Source of the DNA: an uncultured Pelagibacteraceae bacterium
Lineage (GTDB): Bacteria; Pseudomonadota; Alphaproteobacteria; Pelagibacterales; Pelagibacteraceae
Reading direction: 5' to 3'
Assembly: GCA_902571525.1 (NCBI GenBank)
Contig: CACGCL010000002.1
Coordinates: 1-64,000, forward strand
DNA length: 64,000 nt
Part shown: positions 1-13,035 of the stretch, piece by piece
How the letters are laid out: every line of letters begins with the position of its first letter
Position numbering within the stretch: the stretch's first letter is position 1
Notes under the pieces: generated by a model
The model's database searches: none
What the model saw: only the letters and a program-made list of their open reading frames with translations
Told to the model about the DNA's origin: nothing
Translations under genes and position numbers: made by a program

Positions 1-537
<537 letters not shown>

Positions 538-575
538 AGTTGTTAAAATAAAATTAATGGTATAATAGGTTGTTT

Positions 576-863
576 ATGTCTGAAGCAGGAATAGCACAAT
601 TAATACCCTTAATTTTAATATTTGTTATTTTCTACTTTTTTTTAATTCGACCACAACAAAGAAAAGTTAAAGAGCACAAAGTGATGGTAGAGGGTTTAAA
701 AAGAGGCGATAAAGTAATTACCTCTGGCGGTATAGTTGGTACAGTAGAAAGAATTATTGAAAACGATAGAGCTGAAATTTTGATAGCAGATAACGTTAAA
801 GTCGAAGTTATTAGATCTACAGGTGTCCAAGCTCTAATTAGCGGAACAGAACCAAAAAAATAG
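576..863 (+). CDS. yajC: Sec translocase subunit YajC (ATG at 576 preferred over TTG at 570)
   Basis: FYFFLIRPQQRKVKEHKVMVEGLKRGDKVITSGGIVGTV motif; next to secD. Confidence 0.95.
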   Translation: MSEAGIAQLIPLILIFVIFYFFLIRPQQRKVKEHKVMVEGLKRGDKVITSGGIVGTVERIIENDRAEILIADNVKVEVIRSTGVQALISGTEPKK

Positions 864-872
864 TCGATTTAA

Positions 873-2426
873 GTGTTATATTTTTCGAGATTAAAAATTA
901 TTTCAATAATAATTTTTTGTTTCATATTAATTTTTTTTAGTTTATCAAATTTCTTAAATAACGAAGATTTTTTCTTAAAAAAGAAAGTTAATTTAGGTCT
1001 TGATTTGCAAGGAGGCTCATACTTACTTTTAGAGGTTGATAAAAAACCTGTTATTAATCAAACCTTACAGTCAAAACTTACGCAAGTACGTAATTTTTTT
1101 AAAAAAAAAGAAATTAAAACTTTTGATTACAAGCTAGAAAATCAAAAAATTTATTTCAAATCTGATAAAGTTAATAACGAAAAAATACTTGATCTATTCA
1201 AAAATGATTTTGAATTAAACCCGTATTTTGAAGTTTATAAATCTAATCAATATAATATTGAAATAGTTAATGATGAATTTAATTTAACTCTAAGTAAATA
1301 TGGAATTATTGAGATTGAACAATCGTTATTAGATCAAGCAATAGAGATTGTAAGAAAAAGGGTTGATGAAGTTGGCACTAATGAGCCTAGTATAACAAAA
1401 AGTGGCTCTAACAGAATTTCAGTTGAACTTCCTGGTTTAGATAATCCTGATAGAATTAAATCATTGTTAGGAAGAACTGCAAATCTAACCTTTAGATTTG
1501 TATCTCAAAAAACTGATACTTCATTTGGTTCAGAAAAATTAAAAAATCTTGATACAGGAGAGGAACTTAATATTAGTAAAAGAATTATTATTAGTGGTGA
1601 CAATTTGATAGACGCAAAACCTCAAATGGATAACATCAATAATGAAACAGTTGTAAGCTTTACCTTAGATAGATTGGGTGCAAGACAATTCGGACGAGCC
1701 ACAAAAAATGGTATTGGAAAGCAGTTAGCAATAGTTTTAGATAATCAAATAATAAGTGCACCTGTAATAAGAGATGTAATAGCCAGCGGATCAGGACAAA
1801 TTTCTGGAGGTTTTACGTTTCAATCAGCAACTGATCTTGCTCTATTATTAAGATCTGGAGCTCTACCAGCTCCTTTAGAAATTATAGAAGAAAGGACAGT
1901 AGGACCTGATTTAGGCGAAGACTCTATCAAAGCTGGTGTTTTGTCATTGATAATTGGATTTATCTTGGTGATTTTGTATATGATTTATAAATACAGACTA
2001 TTTGGTTTAATTTCAAATTTTGCTCTAATAATAAATCTACTAATGTTACTTGGTTTTTTAACAATTTTTGAGGCAACATTAACATTACCTGGGATTGCCG
2101 GTATAATTCTAACAGTTGGAATGGCTGTTGATGCCAATGTTCTAATTTTTGAGAGAATTAAGGAAGAATTAAAAAAAGAAAAAAATAAAGTTATTGCATT
2201 TGATAATGGATATACCTTATCAAGAACCGCTATTTTAGATGCAAATATAACAACAATAATTGCAGCTTTGATCTTATTTTTGTTTGGATCGGGTCCTGTT
2301 AAAGGTTTTTCAGTAACTTTGTCAATTGGAATTTTAACAACTTTATTTTCAGTCTATTATATAGCAAGACTGCTTACATCTTTATATGTAATTAAAAATA
2401 AAAATAATGAAGTGACAATTAAATGA
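873..2426 (+). CDS. secD: Protein translocase subunit SecD (GTG start)
   Basis: LGLDLQGGSYLLLEVD, TVGMAVDANVLIFERIKEE. Confidence 0.97.
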   Translation: MLYFSRLKIISIIIFCFILIFFSLSNFLNNEDFFLKKKVNLGLDLQGGSYLLLEVDKKPVINQTLQSKLTQVRNFFKKKEIKTFDYKLENQKIYFKSDKVNNEKILDLFKNDFELNPYFEVYKSNQYNIEIVNDEFNLTLSKYGIIEIEQSLLDQAIEIVRKRVDEVGTNEPSITKSGSNRISVELPGLDNPDRIKSLLGRTANLTFRFVSQKTDTSFGSEKLKNLDTGEELNISKRIIISGDNLIDAKPQMDNINNETVVSFTLDRLGARQFGRATKNGIGKQLAIVLDNQIISAPVIRDVIASGSGQISGGFTFQSATDLALLLRSGALPAPLEIIEERTVGPDLGEDSIKAGVLSLIIGFILVILYMIYKYRLFGLISNFALIINLLMLLGFLTIFEATLTLPGIAGIILTVGMAVDANVLIFERIKEELKKEKNKVIAFDNGYTLSRTAILDANITTIIAALILFLFGSGPVKGFSVTLSIGILTTLFSVYYIARLLTSLYVIKNKNNEVTIK

Positions 2427-3316
2427 ATAGTAAATATTTTTTCAATAAATATTATAATTTATCAAATATGATATCTTTAGTATTATTTATAGTATCTATT
2501 TTTTTTCTAATATTTAAAGGGTTAAATTATGGTGTAGACTTTAAAGGTGGGACTTTAATTGAATTAAGAACGGACAATTCTAATTACAAAACTGAGGATA
2601 TCAGAAATGCCTTTAGTAAACTTAATTTAAATGATTTGTCAGTAAAAAAATTTGGTAAAGAAAATGATTATGTAGTTAAATTTGAAAGACCTGACTTAAA
2701 CGAGCCAGAATTTATCAAAAGTTTGAAAGTTGATTTAGATAAGTATCTCGAAAATTATAATTTTAGACGTGTTGAAAATGTAGGTCCAAAAGTAAGTGCT
2801 GAATTATTACAAGATGGTGTAACTGCTATAGCAATAGCTCTAGCTGCAATGTTAATTTATATTTGGTTTAGATTTGAATGGCAATTTAGTATTGGTGCGA
2901 TAATAGCTATATTTCACGACGTAACAATAACACTTGGTATATTTTCTGCTTTAAGTTTAGAAATAAATTTATCTATTGTTGCAGCTGTTTTAACAATTGT
3001 TGGATATTCAATGAATGATACTGTTGTAATTTTTGACAGAGTAAGAGAAAATTTAAAAAAATACGCTGACATTAAAATTTTTGATTTAACAAATTTATCG
3101 ATTAACGAAACCTTATCCAGAACTCTTATAACATCTATTACTACACTTTTAGCACTTTTATCAATTTTCTTTTTTGGGGGAGAGATACTCAAAGGGTTTT
3201 CATTTGCTATGATTTTAGGTGTAATACTTGGGACTTATTCATCAATTTTTATAGCCAACCCGATTCTTGTTTATTTTAGGGTATCTCAAAAAACTTTAGT
3301 TAAAGACGAAGACTAA
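2423..3316 (+). CDS. secF: Protein translocase subunit SecF
   Basis: GVDFKGGTLIELR, VGYSMNDTVVIFDRVREN. Confidence 0.97.
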   Translation: MNSKYFFNKYYNLSNMISLVLFIVSIFFLIFKGLNYGVDFKGGTLIELRTDNSNYKTEDIRNAFSKLNLNDLSVKKFGKENDYVVKFERPDLNEPEFIKSLKVDLDKYLENYNFRRVENVGPKVSAELLQDGVTAIAIALAAMLIYIWFRFEWQFSIGAIIAIFHDVTITLGIFSALSLEINLSIVAAVLTIVGYSMNDTVVIFDRVRENLKKYADIKIFDLTNLSINETLSRTLITSITTLLALLSIFFFGGEILKGFSFAMILGVILGTYSSIFIANPILVYFRVSQKTLVKDED

Positions 3317-3915
3317 TAAAGATTTTGTGCAATAACCATGCTTAAAAGCATCGGCAATGAAAGTAAAGTATTCGTTCTTGAAAATAACATAGCTACTCTA
3401 GCTGATTTTGCTTTTACATCCGGTTCTACTTGAACAATGCCTAATGCTTTTTTTTGATTAGGCCATATAACAAACCAAACATTAAATGCCATTATTACGC
3501 CAAGCCACATCCCAATTCCTATTGCAGTACTTTTCCCGCCTCCTGACATAATTCCTAATGTCATAGCGTCATGAATATAACCATTAATATAACCTAATAT
3601 TAATCCCGAAACGATTGTTGCTAGAGCTGCCCATCTAAACCAAAATAGTGCTGCAGGTGCAATAACCTTACTAATAGCAGGCTTGTGTTCATCTGGTATC
3701 TTTGCCATATTTGGTATTTGAACAAAATTAAAATACCAAAGCAAGCCTATCCACATTATTCCAACTAAAACGTGGATATATCTAAATAACCAACTCCAGA
3801 ATAGAGTATCAAAATCAAATCCACCATTTTGAAAAAATAAGATTAAAAACAGAACTATTGATAAGGCAAGCGATAAATGAATTGTTCTTGATAATGAACT
3901 TAAAATATTTCCCAT
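3313..3915 (-). CDS. Multi-TM membrane protein resembling the urate hydroxylase PuuD membrane domain
   Basis: YIHVLVGIMWIGLLWYFNFVQIPNMAKI motif; no C-terminal cytochrome c CxxCH domain. Confidence 0.6.
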   Translation of the reverse strand: MGNILSSLSRTIHLSLALSIVLFLILFFQNGGFDFDTLFWSWLFRYIHVLVGIMWIGLLWYFNFVQIPNMAKIPDEHKPAISKVIAPAALFWFRWAALATIVSGLILGYINGYIHDAMTLGIMSGGGKSTAIGIGMWLGVIMAFNVWFVIWPNQKKALGIVQVEPDVKAKSARVAMLFSRTNTLLSLPMLLSMVIAQNLY

Positions 3916-3941
3916 AAAGAATTATAACAAGATTCGTTTAT

Positions 3942-6818
3942 TTATGCAATTTTTTTAAACTTTCCATTAAGTAAATTTTTTAAAAATTTACCTGTATAGC
4001 TTTTAGAAACATTACAAATACTCTCTGGATTTCCTTCTGCTATTATTTCGCCACCTTTCACTCCACCATCAGGACCCATATCGATGATATGATCTGCAGT
4101 TTTTATCACATCAAGATTATGCTCTATAACTATTACTGTATTACCAGTAGCAACAAATGTATGTAAAATTTCTAAAAGTTTTTTTATATCATGTTGATGT
4201 AATCCAGTGGTTGGTTCATCCAAGATATAGATTGTTCTACCAGTTGATCTTTTTGATAACTCTTTTGCTAATTTAATTCTCTGAGCTTCTCCACCAGACA
4301 AAGTAGTGGCTTGTTGTCCTATTTTAATATAACCAAGTCCTACTTTTTTAAGAGTTAATAATTTAGACCTTATATTCGATATATTTTCAAAAAAATCACA
4401 ACCTTCATCAACAGTCATATTTAAAACATCTGCAATACTTTTATTCTTAAATTTAATCTCTAAAGTTTCTCTGTTATATCTACTCCCTTTACATTCATCA
4501 CATGTTACATATACATCTGGAAGAAAATGCATTTCATAAGTAATTACACCATCTCCCTCACAAGCTTCACATCTTCCACCCTTAACATTAAATGAAAATC
4601 TCCCTGGTTTGTAGCCTCTACTTTTAGACTCGGGTAAATTAGTAAACCAGTCTCTAATAGGGCCAAAGGCTGCTGTGTATGTTGCTGGATTAGATCTTGG
4701 TGTTCTACCAATAGGTGATTGATCAATATCAATAACTTTGTCTATTAATTCAATTCCTTTAAAGCCTTTAAAGGGCATTGGTATCTTTCTCGATTTATTA
4801 TTATTAAGACTCAAATTTAATGCATTAAAAAGAGTTTGTAATATCAAAGTAGACTTACCACTTCCCGAAACTCCAGTGATACATGTAAATGTCCCAAATG
4901 GAATTTTTAGATCAACATTTTTAAGATTATTTCCTGATGCTCCTAAAATTTGTAAAAATCTTCCGTTTTTACTCAACCTTCTTTTTTTTGGTATTGGTAT
5001 ATAAAATTTATTGCATAAGTATTTTCCAGTTATACTTTTATCATTAGCTTTAATATCATCCAAACCACCATAAGCTATAACTTCTCCACCTTTGCTTCCT
5101 GCTTCAGGACCTAGATCAATAATATAATCTGAGTTTTCAATCGTTTCGGTATCATGTTCTACAACTATTACTGTATTGCCTAGATCTCTTAATCTTTTTA
5201 GAGCATTAATTAGTTTCACATTATCCTTTTGATGTAAACCTATTGACGGCTCGTCTAATACATAAAGAACACCGGTCAAACCAGATCCAATTTGAGAAGC
5301 AAGCCTAATTCTCTGAGATTCACCACCAGAGAGTGTGCCAGACTCTCTTGATAGAGTTAAATAATCTAATCCAACGTTTAATAAAAAACTAAGTCTTTCA
5401 TTTATTTCTTTTAAAATATGTTCAGCGATTTTAATTTGTCTTGTATCAAATATTTCATTTAAAGATTTAAACCATTTTTGGGCATCAATTATTGATTTTT
5501 CTGAAACTTCACTTATGTGCTGATTGTCAATTTTTACGCATAATGCCTCTTCTTTTAACCTATAACCCTTACAAGCCTCACATTTTGTGTCGGACTGATA
5601 TTGAGATATTTCTTCTCTTTTCCAATCACTATCAGTTTCTAGATACCTTCTTTCAAGGTTATTAACAACGCCTTCGAAAGTTTTTTTATGAGAATATTTT
5701 TCATAACCATCATCATATGAAAATTTAATCTCCTCATCATCAGAACCATATAAAATCATATCTTTTATTTTTTTTGGTAATTTTGACCATTTTTCATCTA
5801 AAGAAAAATTATAGTGTTTGGCTAAAGAAGAAAGAGTTTGAGCATAATACAAAGAACTCGATTTAGACCATGGTTCTATTGCTCCATCGGCAATAGTTTT
5901 TTTTTCATTTGGAACAACTAAATTGGGATCAACATTTAATTTGATACCTATACCATCACATTCTGCGCAAGCTCCATATGGACTATTAAAAGAAAATAAT
6001 CTTGGTTCAATTTCCTCAATAGTAAAACCACTTTCAGGACAAGCAAATTTTGACGAAAATATTACTTTTTCTTTCTTTCTAAATTTAGCAGGTATTGTTT
6101 CGTTTTCATATTCTACGTATAATAAACCATTCGATAAGTTTAGAGATGTTTCAATACTTTCTGCTAATCTATTTCCTAAATCAGAATTTAATATTATTCT
6201 ATCTACCAATATATCAATATCATGTTTAACTTTTTTATTTAATTCTGGAATATTATCTATTTCATATATTTTTCCATCAATCTTAATTTTTCTAAATCCT
6301 CTTTTTTTATAGGATAAAATTTCTTTTTTATATTCACCTTTACGACCTCTAACTATGGGTGAGAATAGATAGATAGTACATTTTTTTGGTAATGTTTTTA
6401 TTTTGTCTACTATTTGAGTTACTGTTTGTGATTTAATTTCTTTACCAGTAAATGGAGAGTATGGAATACCAACTCTTGCAAATAATACTCTCATATAATC
6501 ATAAATTTCAGTTACTGTTGCAACTGTCGATCTAGGGTTTTTTGAAGTATTTTTTTGTTCAATTGATATTGCTGGGCTAAGTCCTTCAATGAAGTCTACC
6601 TTGGGCTTTTTCATTTTGTCTAAAAATTGTCTAGCATAGGCAGATAAACTTTCTACATATCTTCTTTGTCCTTCTGCATATATAGTATCAAACGCTAATG
6701 ATGATTTACCTGATCCAGATAGACCGGTGATTACAACAAATTTATCTTTTGGTATATCTAAAGAAATATTCCTCAAATTATGTTCTTTTGCCCCTTTAAT
6801 AACTATCTTTTTAATCAT
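3942..6818 (-). CDS. uvrA: Excinuclease ABC subunit A
   Basis: Two ABC ATPase modules, zinc Cys motifs, [35 protein letters not shown]. Confidence 0.98.
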   Translation of the reverse strand: MIKKIVIKGAKEHNLRNISLDIPKDKFVVITGLSGSGKSSLAFDTIYAEGQRRYVESLSAYARQFLDKMKKPKVDFIEGLSPAISIEQKNTSKNPRSTVATVTEIYDYMRVLFARVGIPYSPFTGKEIKSQTVTQIVDKIKTLPKKCTIYLFSPIVRGRKGEYKKEILSYKKRGFRKIKIDGKIYEIDNIPELNKKVKHDIDILVDRIILNSDLGNRLAESIETSLNLSNGLLYVEYENETIPAKFRKKEKVIFSSKFACPESGFTIEEIEPRLFSFNSPYGACAECDGIGIKLNVDPNLVVPNEKKTIADGAIEPWSKSSSLYYAQTLSSLAKHYNFSLDEKWSKLPKKIKDMILYGSDDEEIKFSYDDGYEKYSHKKTFEGVVNNLERRYLETDSDWKREEISQYQSDTKCEACKGYRLKEEALCVKIDNQHISEVSEKSIIDAQKWFKSLNEIFDTRQIKIAEHILKEINERLSFLLNVGLDYLTLSRESGTLSGGESQRIRLASQIGSGLTGVLYVLDEPSIGLHQKDNVKLINALKRLRDLGNTVIVVEHDTETIENSDYIIDLGPEAGSKGGEVIAYGGLDDIKANDKSITGKYLCNKFYIPIPKKRRLSKNGRFLQILGASGNNLKNVDLKIPFGTFTCITGVSGSGKSTLILQTLFNALNLSLNNNKSRKIPMPFKGFKGIELIDKVIDIDQSPIGRTPRSNPATYTAAFGPIRDWFTNLPESKSRGYKPGRFSFNVKGGRCEACEGDGVITYEMHFLPDVYVTCDECKGSRYNRETLEIKFKNKSIADVLNMTVDEGCDFFENISNIRSKLLTLKKVGLGYIKIGQQATTLSGGEAQRIKLAKELSKRSTGRTIYILDEPTTGLHQHDIKKLLEILHTFVATGNTVIVIEHNLDVIKTADHIIDMGPDGGVKGGEIIAEGNPESICNVSKSYTGKFLKNLLNGKFKKIA

Positions 6819-6892
6819 CTTTTTTGTTGCTTTACTTGAATAATATTAATAATCAAACCTTTTCTATGATATAATAAAATCATTAAAATATT

Positions 6893-7333
6893 ATGGCTGG
6901 AAGTTTAAATAAAGTACTATTAATTGGGCGATTAGGCGCAGATCCTGAAGTAAAACAGATGGTCAATGGTAAAAGCGTTGCTAGGCTTAGTTTAGCAACA
7001 AGCCAAAGTTGGAAAGATAAAAATACAGGCGAAAAAAAAGAAAAAACCGAGTGGCACCGTGTAGTTGTATTTAATGAGGGACTAGTTAATGTTGTTCAGC
7101 AGTATTTAAAAAAAGGTGCTCAAGTATATGTCGAAGGTCAACTGACTACTAGAAAATGGAAAGATGAACAATCAGGACAAGACAAATATTCTACAGAAAT
7201 TGTTATTCAAGGATATAACTCATCATTAACAATGTTAGGTGGTGGCGGCGCATCAAATTTACCTTCATCTCCGAACAACCAAGAAGCACCTCAGTTAAAC
7301 GACAACAGCCTTGATGACGATATACCTTTTTAA
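6893..7333 (+). CDS. ssb: Single-stranded DNA-binding protein
   Basis: OB fold N-term ([20 protein letters not shown]) and acidic DDDIPF C-terminal tip. Confidence 0.97.
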   Translation: MAGSLNKVLLIGRLGADPEVKQMVNGKSVARLSLATSQSWKDKNTGEKKEKTEWHRVVVFNEGLVNVVQQYLKKGAQVYVEGQLTTRKWKDEQSGQDKYSTEIVIQGYNSSLTMLGGGGASNLPSSPNNQEAPQLNDNSLDDDIPF

Positions 7334-7338
7334 CTTTT

Positions 7339-9882
7339 ATGGATAAAAGTGAAATAAATCAAAAATCAAACATTAAGCCTATTGCAATGTATGACGAGAT
7401 GAGCTCGTCATATTTATCCTACGCAATGAGTGTAATAGTTAGTAGAGCGCTTCCTGATATTAGAGATGGATTAAAACCTGTTCATAGAAGAATAATTTAT
7501 GCAATGTACAAAGGTGGTTTTGACTGGTCGAAACAATTTAGAAAGTCTGCCAGAATTGTTGGTGACGTAATTGGTAAATATCACCCTCATGGAGATCAAG
7601 CAGTTTATGATGCGCTAGTTAGAATGGTGCAAGATTTTTCTATGAGTGTTCCACTTATTGATGGACAAGGAAATTTTGGATCTGTAGATGGAGATCCACC
7701 TGCAGCAATGAGATATACAGAAACTAGACTTTCTAAGATTTCACAATTTTTAATTGAAGATATTGAAAAAAATACAGTAGATTTTAAAAGCAATTATGAT
7801 GAGACAGAAAAAGAACCCGTAGTTTTACCAGCTCAATATCCAAACTTACTCGTTAATGGTGCTGGAGGCATAGCTGTAGGTATGGCAACTAGCATACCAC
7901 CTCATAATATAAATGAAGTTATAAACGCAACACTTGCTCTAATTGATAATAAAGATATTAAAATAAATGAATTAATGAAACATATTCCTGGTCCAGATTT
8001 TCCAACTGGTGGAACAATAATTGGAAAGGATATAATCAAAACTGGCTACAAAACCGGCAGAGGTTCATTTAAAATTAGAGGAGATATAAATATTGAACAA
8101 TTAAAAAATGGAAAAGAGAGGTTAGTTATTACTAATATTCCTTATCAAATTAATAAGTCCATATTAAATGAGAGAATTGTTGAATTAGTAAGGGATAAAA
8201 AAATCGAAGGCATAAGTGATATAAGAGACGAGTCTAATAGAGAAGGTATCAGAGTAGCAATAGATTTAAAAAGAAATACTGAGCCCGAAACTGTTAAAAG
8301 ACAACTTTATAAATATACCTCATTAGAATCTTCATTCAGTTTTAATACTTTAGCCATAGTAGATAAAAAACCGAGAAATTGTAACTTAAAAGACTTTTTA
8401 GAGTCTTTTTTAAAATTTAGAGAAGATGTAGTAACTAAAAAAACAAAATTTAATTTAAAAAAAGCAGAAGATAGAGCTCATATATTAATTGGTCTTTCTG
8501 TAGCTGTAGAAAATATAGATAAAATTATTAAAATAATTAGAAATTCAAAAAATCCTGAAATAGCCAAAGAAACTTTATTAGAAACAAAATGGAAAATAAA
8601 GACAACTCAGAAATTTATTAAACTAATCGAAAACAAAAACTCTGCATTGTCTTATTCACTTTCTGCGGATCAAGTTAATTCTATATTAGAACTTAGATTA
8701 CAAAAACTTACAGCATTAGGTATTAATGAAATAGATGGTGAAATTAAAAAACTTTCAGATTTAATACTTCAATATAAAAAAATTCTTTCCTCAAAAAAAA
8801 TATTATTAAAAGTAATTAGTGACGATTTAAATTTAATAAAAGAGAAATATTCAAAACCTAGACGTACCAAAATCATCGATGCCATATTAAATTATGATAT
8901 TGAAGAGACTATTCAAAAAGAGTCGGTAATTATAACAGTTACACTGCAAGGTTATATAAAAAGAGGTGCTTTAAGTAGCGTAAGAGCTCAAAAAAGAGGA
9001 GGAAAAGGAAAATCAGGAATTAAAACAAGAGAACAAGACTCTGTTGTTCAGACCTTATCCGTAAATACTCACACCTCTGTGCTTTTTTTCTCTACAGAAG
9101 GATTAGTTTATAAATTAAAAGCATGGAAAATTCCCGAGGGGACTTCTGTATCAAGGGGAAAATCTTTATATAATCTTTTACCACTTAAAAATCATCAGTC
9201 CGTTAGCTCCATAATGCCTCTACCTGAGGAAAAATCTGAATGGAAGAGTCTTAATATAGTATTTGCTACGTCTAAGGGAAAAATAAGAAAAAATTCTTTA
9301 GAGGATTTTATTAATATTAATGCTTCTGGAAAAATTGCTATGAAACTTGATCCTAATGATAAGATAATTGGAGTAAAAATATGTAGAGAAGATGAAGATA
9401 TTATACTTAGTTCCTTAAATGGAAAATCTATTAGATTTAATGTAGAAAAAATTAGGTTATTCAAAGGTAGATCTTCAAAAGGTATTAGGGGTATAAATTT
9501 AAAGGAAAAAGATACGATTGTGTCCTTATCAACTATAGACAAAGACACAAAAAATGGAAAAAAAGGTAATAAATTTATTCTATCAGTTACAGAGAATGGC
9601 TTTGGCAAAAGAACTGAATCTAATGAGTTTAGAGTTACTAATCGGGGCGGTAAGGGAATTATAGGGATAGTTAATTCTTCAAGAAATGGGAATGTTTCTT
9701 CGTCTTTCCCGGTTTTTGAAGGTGATGAAATACTAATATCCACGAACAAGGGTAGGGTGATTAGAGTTGCTGTAAAAGAAATAAGAATTGCTGGTCGTAA
9801 TACGCAAGGTGTCAGAATAATTAGGCTGTCAGGAGATGAGAAAGTAGTTTCAGCAATAAAAATTGATGATAACTTATTATAA
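7339..9882 (+). CDS. gyrA: DNA gyrase subunit A
   Basis: [33 protein letters not shown]; beta-propeller repeats in C-term. Confidence 0.98.
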   Translation: MDKSEINQKSNIKPIAMYDEMSSSYLSYAMSVIVSRALPDIRDGLKPVHRRIIYAMYKGGFDWSKQFRKSARIVGDVIGKYHPHGDQAVYDALVRMVQDFSMSVPLIDGQGNFGSVDGDPPAAMRYTETRLSKISQFLIEDIEKNTVDFKSNYDETEKEPVVLPAQYPNLLVNGAGGIAVGMATSIPPHNINEVINATLALIDNKDIKINELMKHIPGPDFPTGGTIIGKDIIKTGYKTGRGSFKIRGDINIEQLKNGKERLVITNIPYQINKSILNERIVELVRDKKIEGISDIRDESNREGIRVAIDLKRNTEPETVKRQLYKYTSLESSFSFNTLAIVDKKPRNCNLKDFLESFLKFREDVVTKKTKFNLKKAEDRAHILIGLSVAVENIDKIIKIIRNSKNPEIAKETLLETKWKIKTTQKFIKLIENKNSALSYSLSADQVNSILELRLQKLTALGINEIDGEIKKLSDLILQYKKILSSKKILLKVISDDLNLIKEKYSKPRRTKIIDAILNYDIEETIQKESVIITVTLQGYIKRGALSSVRAQKRGGKGKSGIKTREQDSVVQTLSVNTHTSVLFFSTEGLVYKLKAWKIPEGTSVSRGKSLYNLLPLKNHQSVSSIMPLPEEKSEWKSLNIVFATSKGKIRKNSLEDFININASGKIAMKLDPNDKIIGVKICREDEDIILSSLNGKSIRFNVEKIRLFKGRSSKGIRGINLKEKDTIVSLSTIDKDTKNGKKGNKFILSVTENGFGKRTESNEFRVTNRGGKGIIGIVNSSRNGNVSSSFPVFEGDEILISTNKGRVIRVAVKEIRIAGRNTQGVRIIRLSGDEKVVSAIKIDDNLL

Positions 9883-10376
9883 TGAAAAAAGTTATTTATC
9901 CAGGAACCTTTGATCCAATTACATACGGACACATTGATCTAATTAAAAAAGCTTTAAACATTTTTGATAATCTTATTATTGCTATATCTGATGGTAATAA
10001 TAAAAAATATTTATTTTCAGCTGAAGAAAGACTTTTGCTTATAAAAAAATCTCTCTTTGGTGACCTTAAATTTAAAAAAAAACAAATTAAAATTGTAACA
10101 TTTAATACTTTAACAACTGATTTTTGTAAAAAAATGAAATCTAATATTATCCTCAGGGGGCTTAGAGCAACTTCTGATTTTGAGTATGAGTTTCAACTTT
10201 CTGGTATGAATAAAAAATTAAATAGTAAAGTAGAAACTATATTTTTAATGTCTGATCCTCAAAATCAAATTATTTCATCGAAGTTAGTAAAAGAGATTGC
10301 AGAATTGAGGGGAAATGTTAAAAAATTTACTACTAAAAGTGTTATAAAACATTTAAAATTAAAATTAAATGCTTAG
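9882..10376 (+). CDS. coaD: Pantetheine-phosphate adenylyltransferase
   Basis: YPGTFDPITYGHIDLIKKA; ISSKLVKEIA. Confidence 0.97.
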   Translation: MKKVIYPGTFDPITYGHIDLIKKALNIFDNLIIAISDGNNKKYLFSAEERLLLIKKSLFGDLKFKKKQIKIVTFNTLTTDFCKKMKSNIILRGLRATSDFEYEFQLSGMNKKLNSKVETIFLMSDPQNQIISSKLVKEIAELRGNVKKFTTKSVIKHLKLKLNA

Positions 10377-10920
10377 ATTTTTTATTTTAATATTTTTATT
10401 TATTAGCAATAATTTAATAGCGGAGGAAAATACTATGATTTTAAAATTAAAAGATGGTGACGTGAAAATTGAACTATTTCCAGATGTGGCCCCTGGACAT
10501 GTTAAAAGAATTACAGAATTAGCAAATGCAGGTAAATATGACGGAGTTGTATTTCATAGGGTGATAGATGGATTTATGGCTCAAACAGGCGATGTACAAT
10601 TTGGAAACACAGAGAGCAAAGATTATGATTTAAGAAGAGCTGGCATGGGGGGATCTGATTTACCAGATTTAAAAGCAGAATTTAATAATTTACCACATGA
10701 AAGAGGAACATTATCTATGGCTAGATCTCAAAATCCAGACAGCGCCAACAGCCAATTTTTTATTTGCTTTGATGCTGCACCATTTTTAGACAGACAATAT
10801 ACAGTTTTTGGTAAAGTTGTTAGCGGTATGGACCTTGTTGATAAAATTAAAAGAGGAGACTCTAATAATAATGGTTCAGTAACTGATCCTGATAAAATTA
10901 TATCATTCAAATCTGAATGA
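10369..10920 (+). CDS. Peptidylprolyl isomerase, cyclophilin type, with signal peptide
   Basis: FHRVIDGFMAQTGD, NSQFFICFDAAPFLDRQYTVFGKV. Confidence 0.95.
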   Translation: MLRFFILIFLFISNNLIAEENTMILKLKDGDVKIELFPDVAPGHVKRITELANAGKYDGVVFHRVIDGFMAQTGDVQFGNTESKDYDLRRAGMGGSDLPDLKAEFNNLPHERGTLSMARSQNPDSANSQFFICFDAAPFLDRQYTVFGKVVSGMDLVDKIKRGDSNNNGSVTDPDKIISFKSE

Positions 10921-10929
10921 TTTTGCTTG

Positions 10930-12042
10930 ATGGCATTAAAAAAATTTAATTTTAATGTCCTTAAAAAAGATAAATTTGCAAGACTTGGAAAAATAACAAC
11001 TCACAGAGGTACAATTGATACACCTGTATTCATGCCCGTTGGGACCCAAGCTACTGTTAAAGGATCATTTATTAATGATGTTATTAAAGCTGGAAGCCAA
11101 ATAGTTTTATCAAATACTTATCATCTAATGATTAGGCCAGGCGCAGATAGGGTTAAAAAAGCTGGAGGACTTCATAAATTCATGAATTGTGAAATACCTA
11201 TTTTAACAGATTCTGGTGGCTATCAAATTATGTCATTGTCTAAATTAAACAAAATTGACAAATATAAAGGAGCAATATTTAATTCACATATAGATGGCAA
11301 GAAATTTATATTAAGTCCTGAGCAAAGTATTAAGATTCAAAAAAAATTAAATTCAGATATTCTTATGGTTTTAGATGAGTGTCCAAGAAAAACCCTTAGT
11401 TATGATACAATTTTAGATGCTGTAAATCTTTCAACTTACTGGGCAAAAAGATCAAAAAAAGCATTTGGTAAAATAAAACACAAAGCTCTTTTTGGAATAG
11501 TTCAAGGAGGTCTATTTAACGATTTAAGACTAAAGTCTTTAAACGAATTAATAAAAATTGGTTTTGATGGATATGCGATAGGCGGTCTTGCCGTTGGTGA
11601 CTCTCAAAATGAAATGTTTAAAGTTTTGGACTATTTAAAAAAATATATGCCAAAAGATAAACCCAGATATTTAATGGGCGTGGGTACTCCATCTGATATT
11701 CTTGGCTCTGTTCTTCGAGGCATAGATATGTTTGACTGCGTCTTACCTACACGCGCTGGTAGAACAGGTTTAGCTTTTACCTGGAATGGTAGAATAAATA
11801 TTAGAAACGCAAAATATAAAAACAACAATAAACCATTAGATGAATCGGTAAAAAAGTTTGATTTAAACAAATACTCGAAAAATTATATTAATCATTTATT
11901 CAACACCAACGAAATGCTAGGGTCAATGATTCTTACATTAAATAACATAAATTTTTATCAAGAATTGATGTATGAAATTAGAAAAAATATAAAAAATGGT
12001 ACTTTTTCTAAATTTTACAACAAATATGCAAATAAGTTATAA
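10930..12042 (+). CDS. tgt: Queuine tRNA-ribosyltransferase (ATG at 10930 preferred over TTG at 10927)
   Basis: DSGGYQIMSL, GIVQGG, YLMGVGTPSDIL, MFDCVLPTRAGR. Confidence 0.97.
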   Translation: MALKKFNFNVLKKDKFARLGKITTHRGTIDTPVFMPVGTQATVKGSFINDVIKAGSQIVLSNTYHLMIRPGADRVKKAGGLHKFMNCEIPILTDSGGYQIMSLSKLNKIDKYKGAIFNSHIDGKKFILSPEQSIKIQKKLNSDILMVLDECPRKTLSYDTILDAVNLSTYWAKRSKKAFGKIKHKALFGIVQGGLFNDLRLKSLNELIKIGFDGYAIGGLAVGDSQNEMFKVLDYLKKYMPKDKPRYLMGVGTPSDILGSVLRGIDMFDCVLPTRAGRTGLAFTWNGRINIRNAKYKNNNKPLDESVKKFDLNKYSKNYINHLFNTNEMLGSMILTLNNINFYQELMYEIRKNIKNGTFSKFYNKYANKL

Positions 12043-12092
12043 TATTTCACATTGATAAATAAAAAATAATCACTATAAAAGTCAATCTTTGT

Positions 12093-12168
<76 letters not shown>

Positions 12169-12174
12169 TTGTAC

Positions 12175-12993
12175 TTAAATAGGCGGATACTCGTATCTTA
12201 TTTTGTCGACCCAACCGTTTATATTGTCAATTCTTTTTGATGATGATGGGTGAGTGTTGATAAAGACTGGTGGTTCCTTACCTTTGTTTGCTTCTTTCAT
12301 TCTTTCCCAAATTTTAACTGTTTCTCTAATATCATAGCCAGATAAAGATGAAAAAATTAAACCTAAGTAGTCAGCTTCTGATTCTTGTTTACGAGTAAAA
12401 GGGTTCATAATTCCTATCTTGGATAATAATCCAACTGTATCCATTCCTGTGGTTCTGTTAACTTGTGAAAGTTTACCTCCAGAAAAAATATCTATTAACT
12501 TAGTACTTGTTTGTAAAACAACACCTCTACTTGCTCTTTCAACAGAATGTTTAGCTACAGCATGCGCAACTTCATGACCCATAACAGCCGCAAGACCATC
12601 TTCGTTTTTTGTGATTTCTAGCATCCCTGTATAAAATGCAATTTTACCCCCGGGCATACACCAAGCGTTTTTCATTTTCTTGTTATCAATTAAGATATAT
12701 TCCCATTGAAAATTTGAAGTCGGGTCTGGCATATTCTTTTTATCAAAATACATGCTAATCGAGTTTTCCATTTTTTTTCCAATTTCTTTAATTTGATTAA
12801 GTGATTTTACATCATCACTTAATTTTTCTTTTTCTTTTACTTTTTCGTATAGTTGAGCAGCTTGAGCATTTAATTTTGATTCTGGTATTAATTTCAATTG
12901 TTTTCTATCTGTGATCGGGACGGTTCCGCACGAATTAAGGAAATAACCACAACAACCACATCCAACTATATTTAGAAATTTTCTTCTATCCAT
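12175..12993 (-). CDS. M48-family metalloprotease, lipoprotein-like N-terminus
   Basis: HEVAHAVAKHS zinc motif; N-terminal MDRRKFLNIVGCGCCGYFLNSCG. Confidence 0.93.
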   Translation of the reverse strand: MDRRKFLNIVGCGCCGYFLNSCGTVPITDRKQLKLIPESKLNAQAAQLYEKVKEKEKLSDDVKSLNQIKEIGKKMENSISMYFDKKNMPDPTSNFQWEYILIDNKKMKNAWCMPGGKIAFYTGMLEITKNEDGLAAVMGHEVAHAVAKHSVERASRGVVLQTSTKLIDIFSGGKLSQVNRTTGMDTVGLLSKIGIMNPFTRKQESEADYLGLIFSSLSGYDIRETVKIWERMKEANKGKEPPVFINTHPSSSKRIDNINGWVDKIRYEYPPI

Positions 12994-13035
12994 AATTATT
13001 ATTTTCTTGTAATAGTATTATTCTATTAAATAAAT

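Noticed and set aside
4544-5004. Short ORFs 4544-4732 and 4738-5004 within uvrA
   Set aside because: Alternate-frame or antisense translations inside conserved uvrA.
9195-9932. 245-aa minus-strand ORF antisense to gyrA
   Set aside because: Overlaps a strongly conserved gyrA over nearly its whole length; no recognisable domain; the composition fits a shadow ORF.
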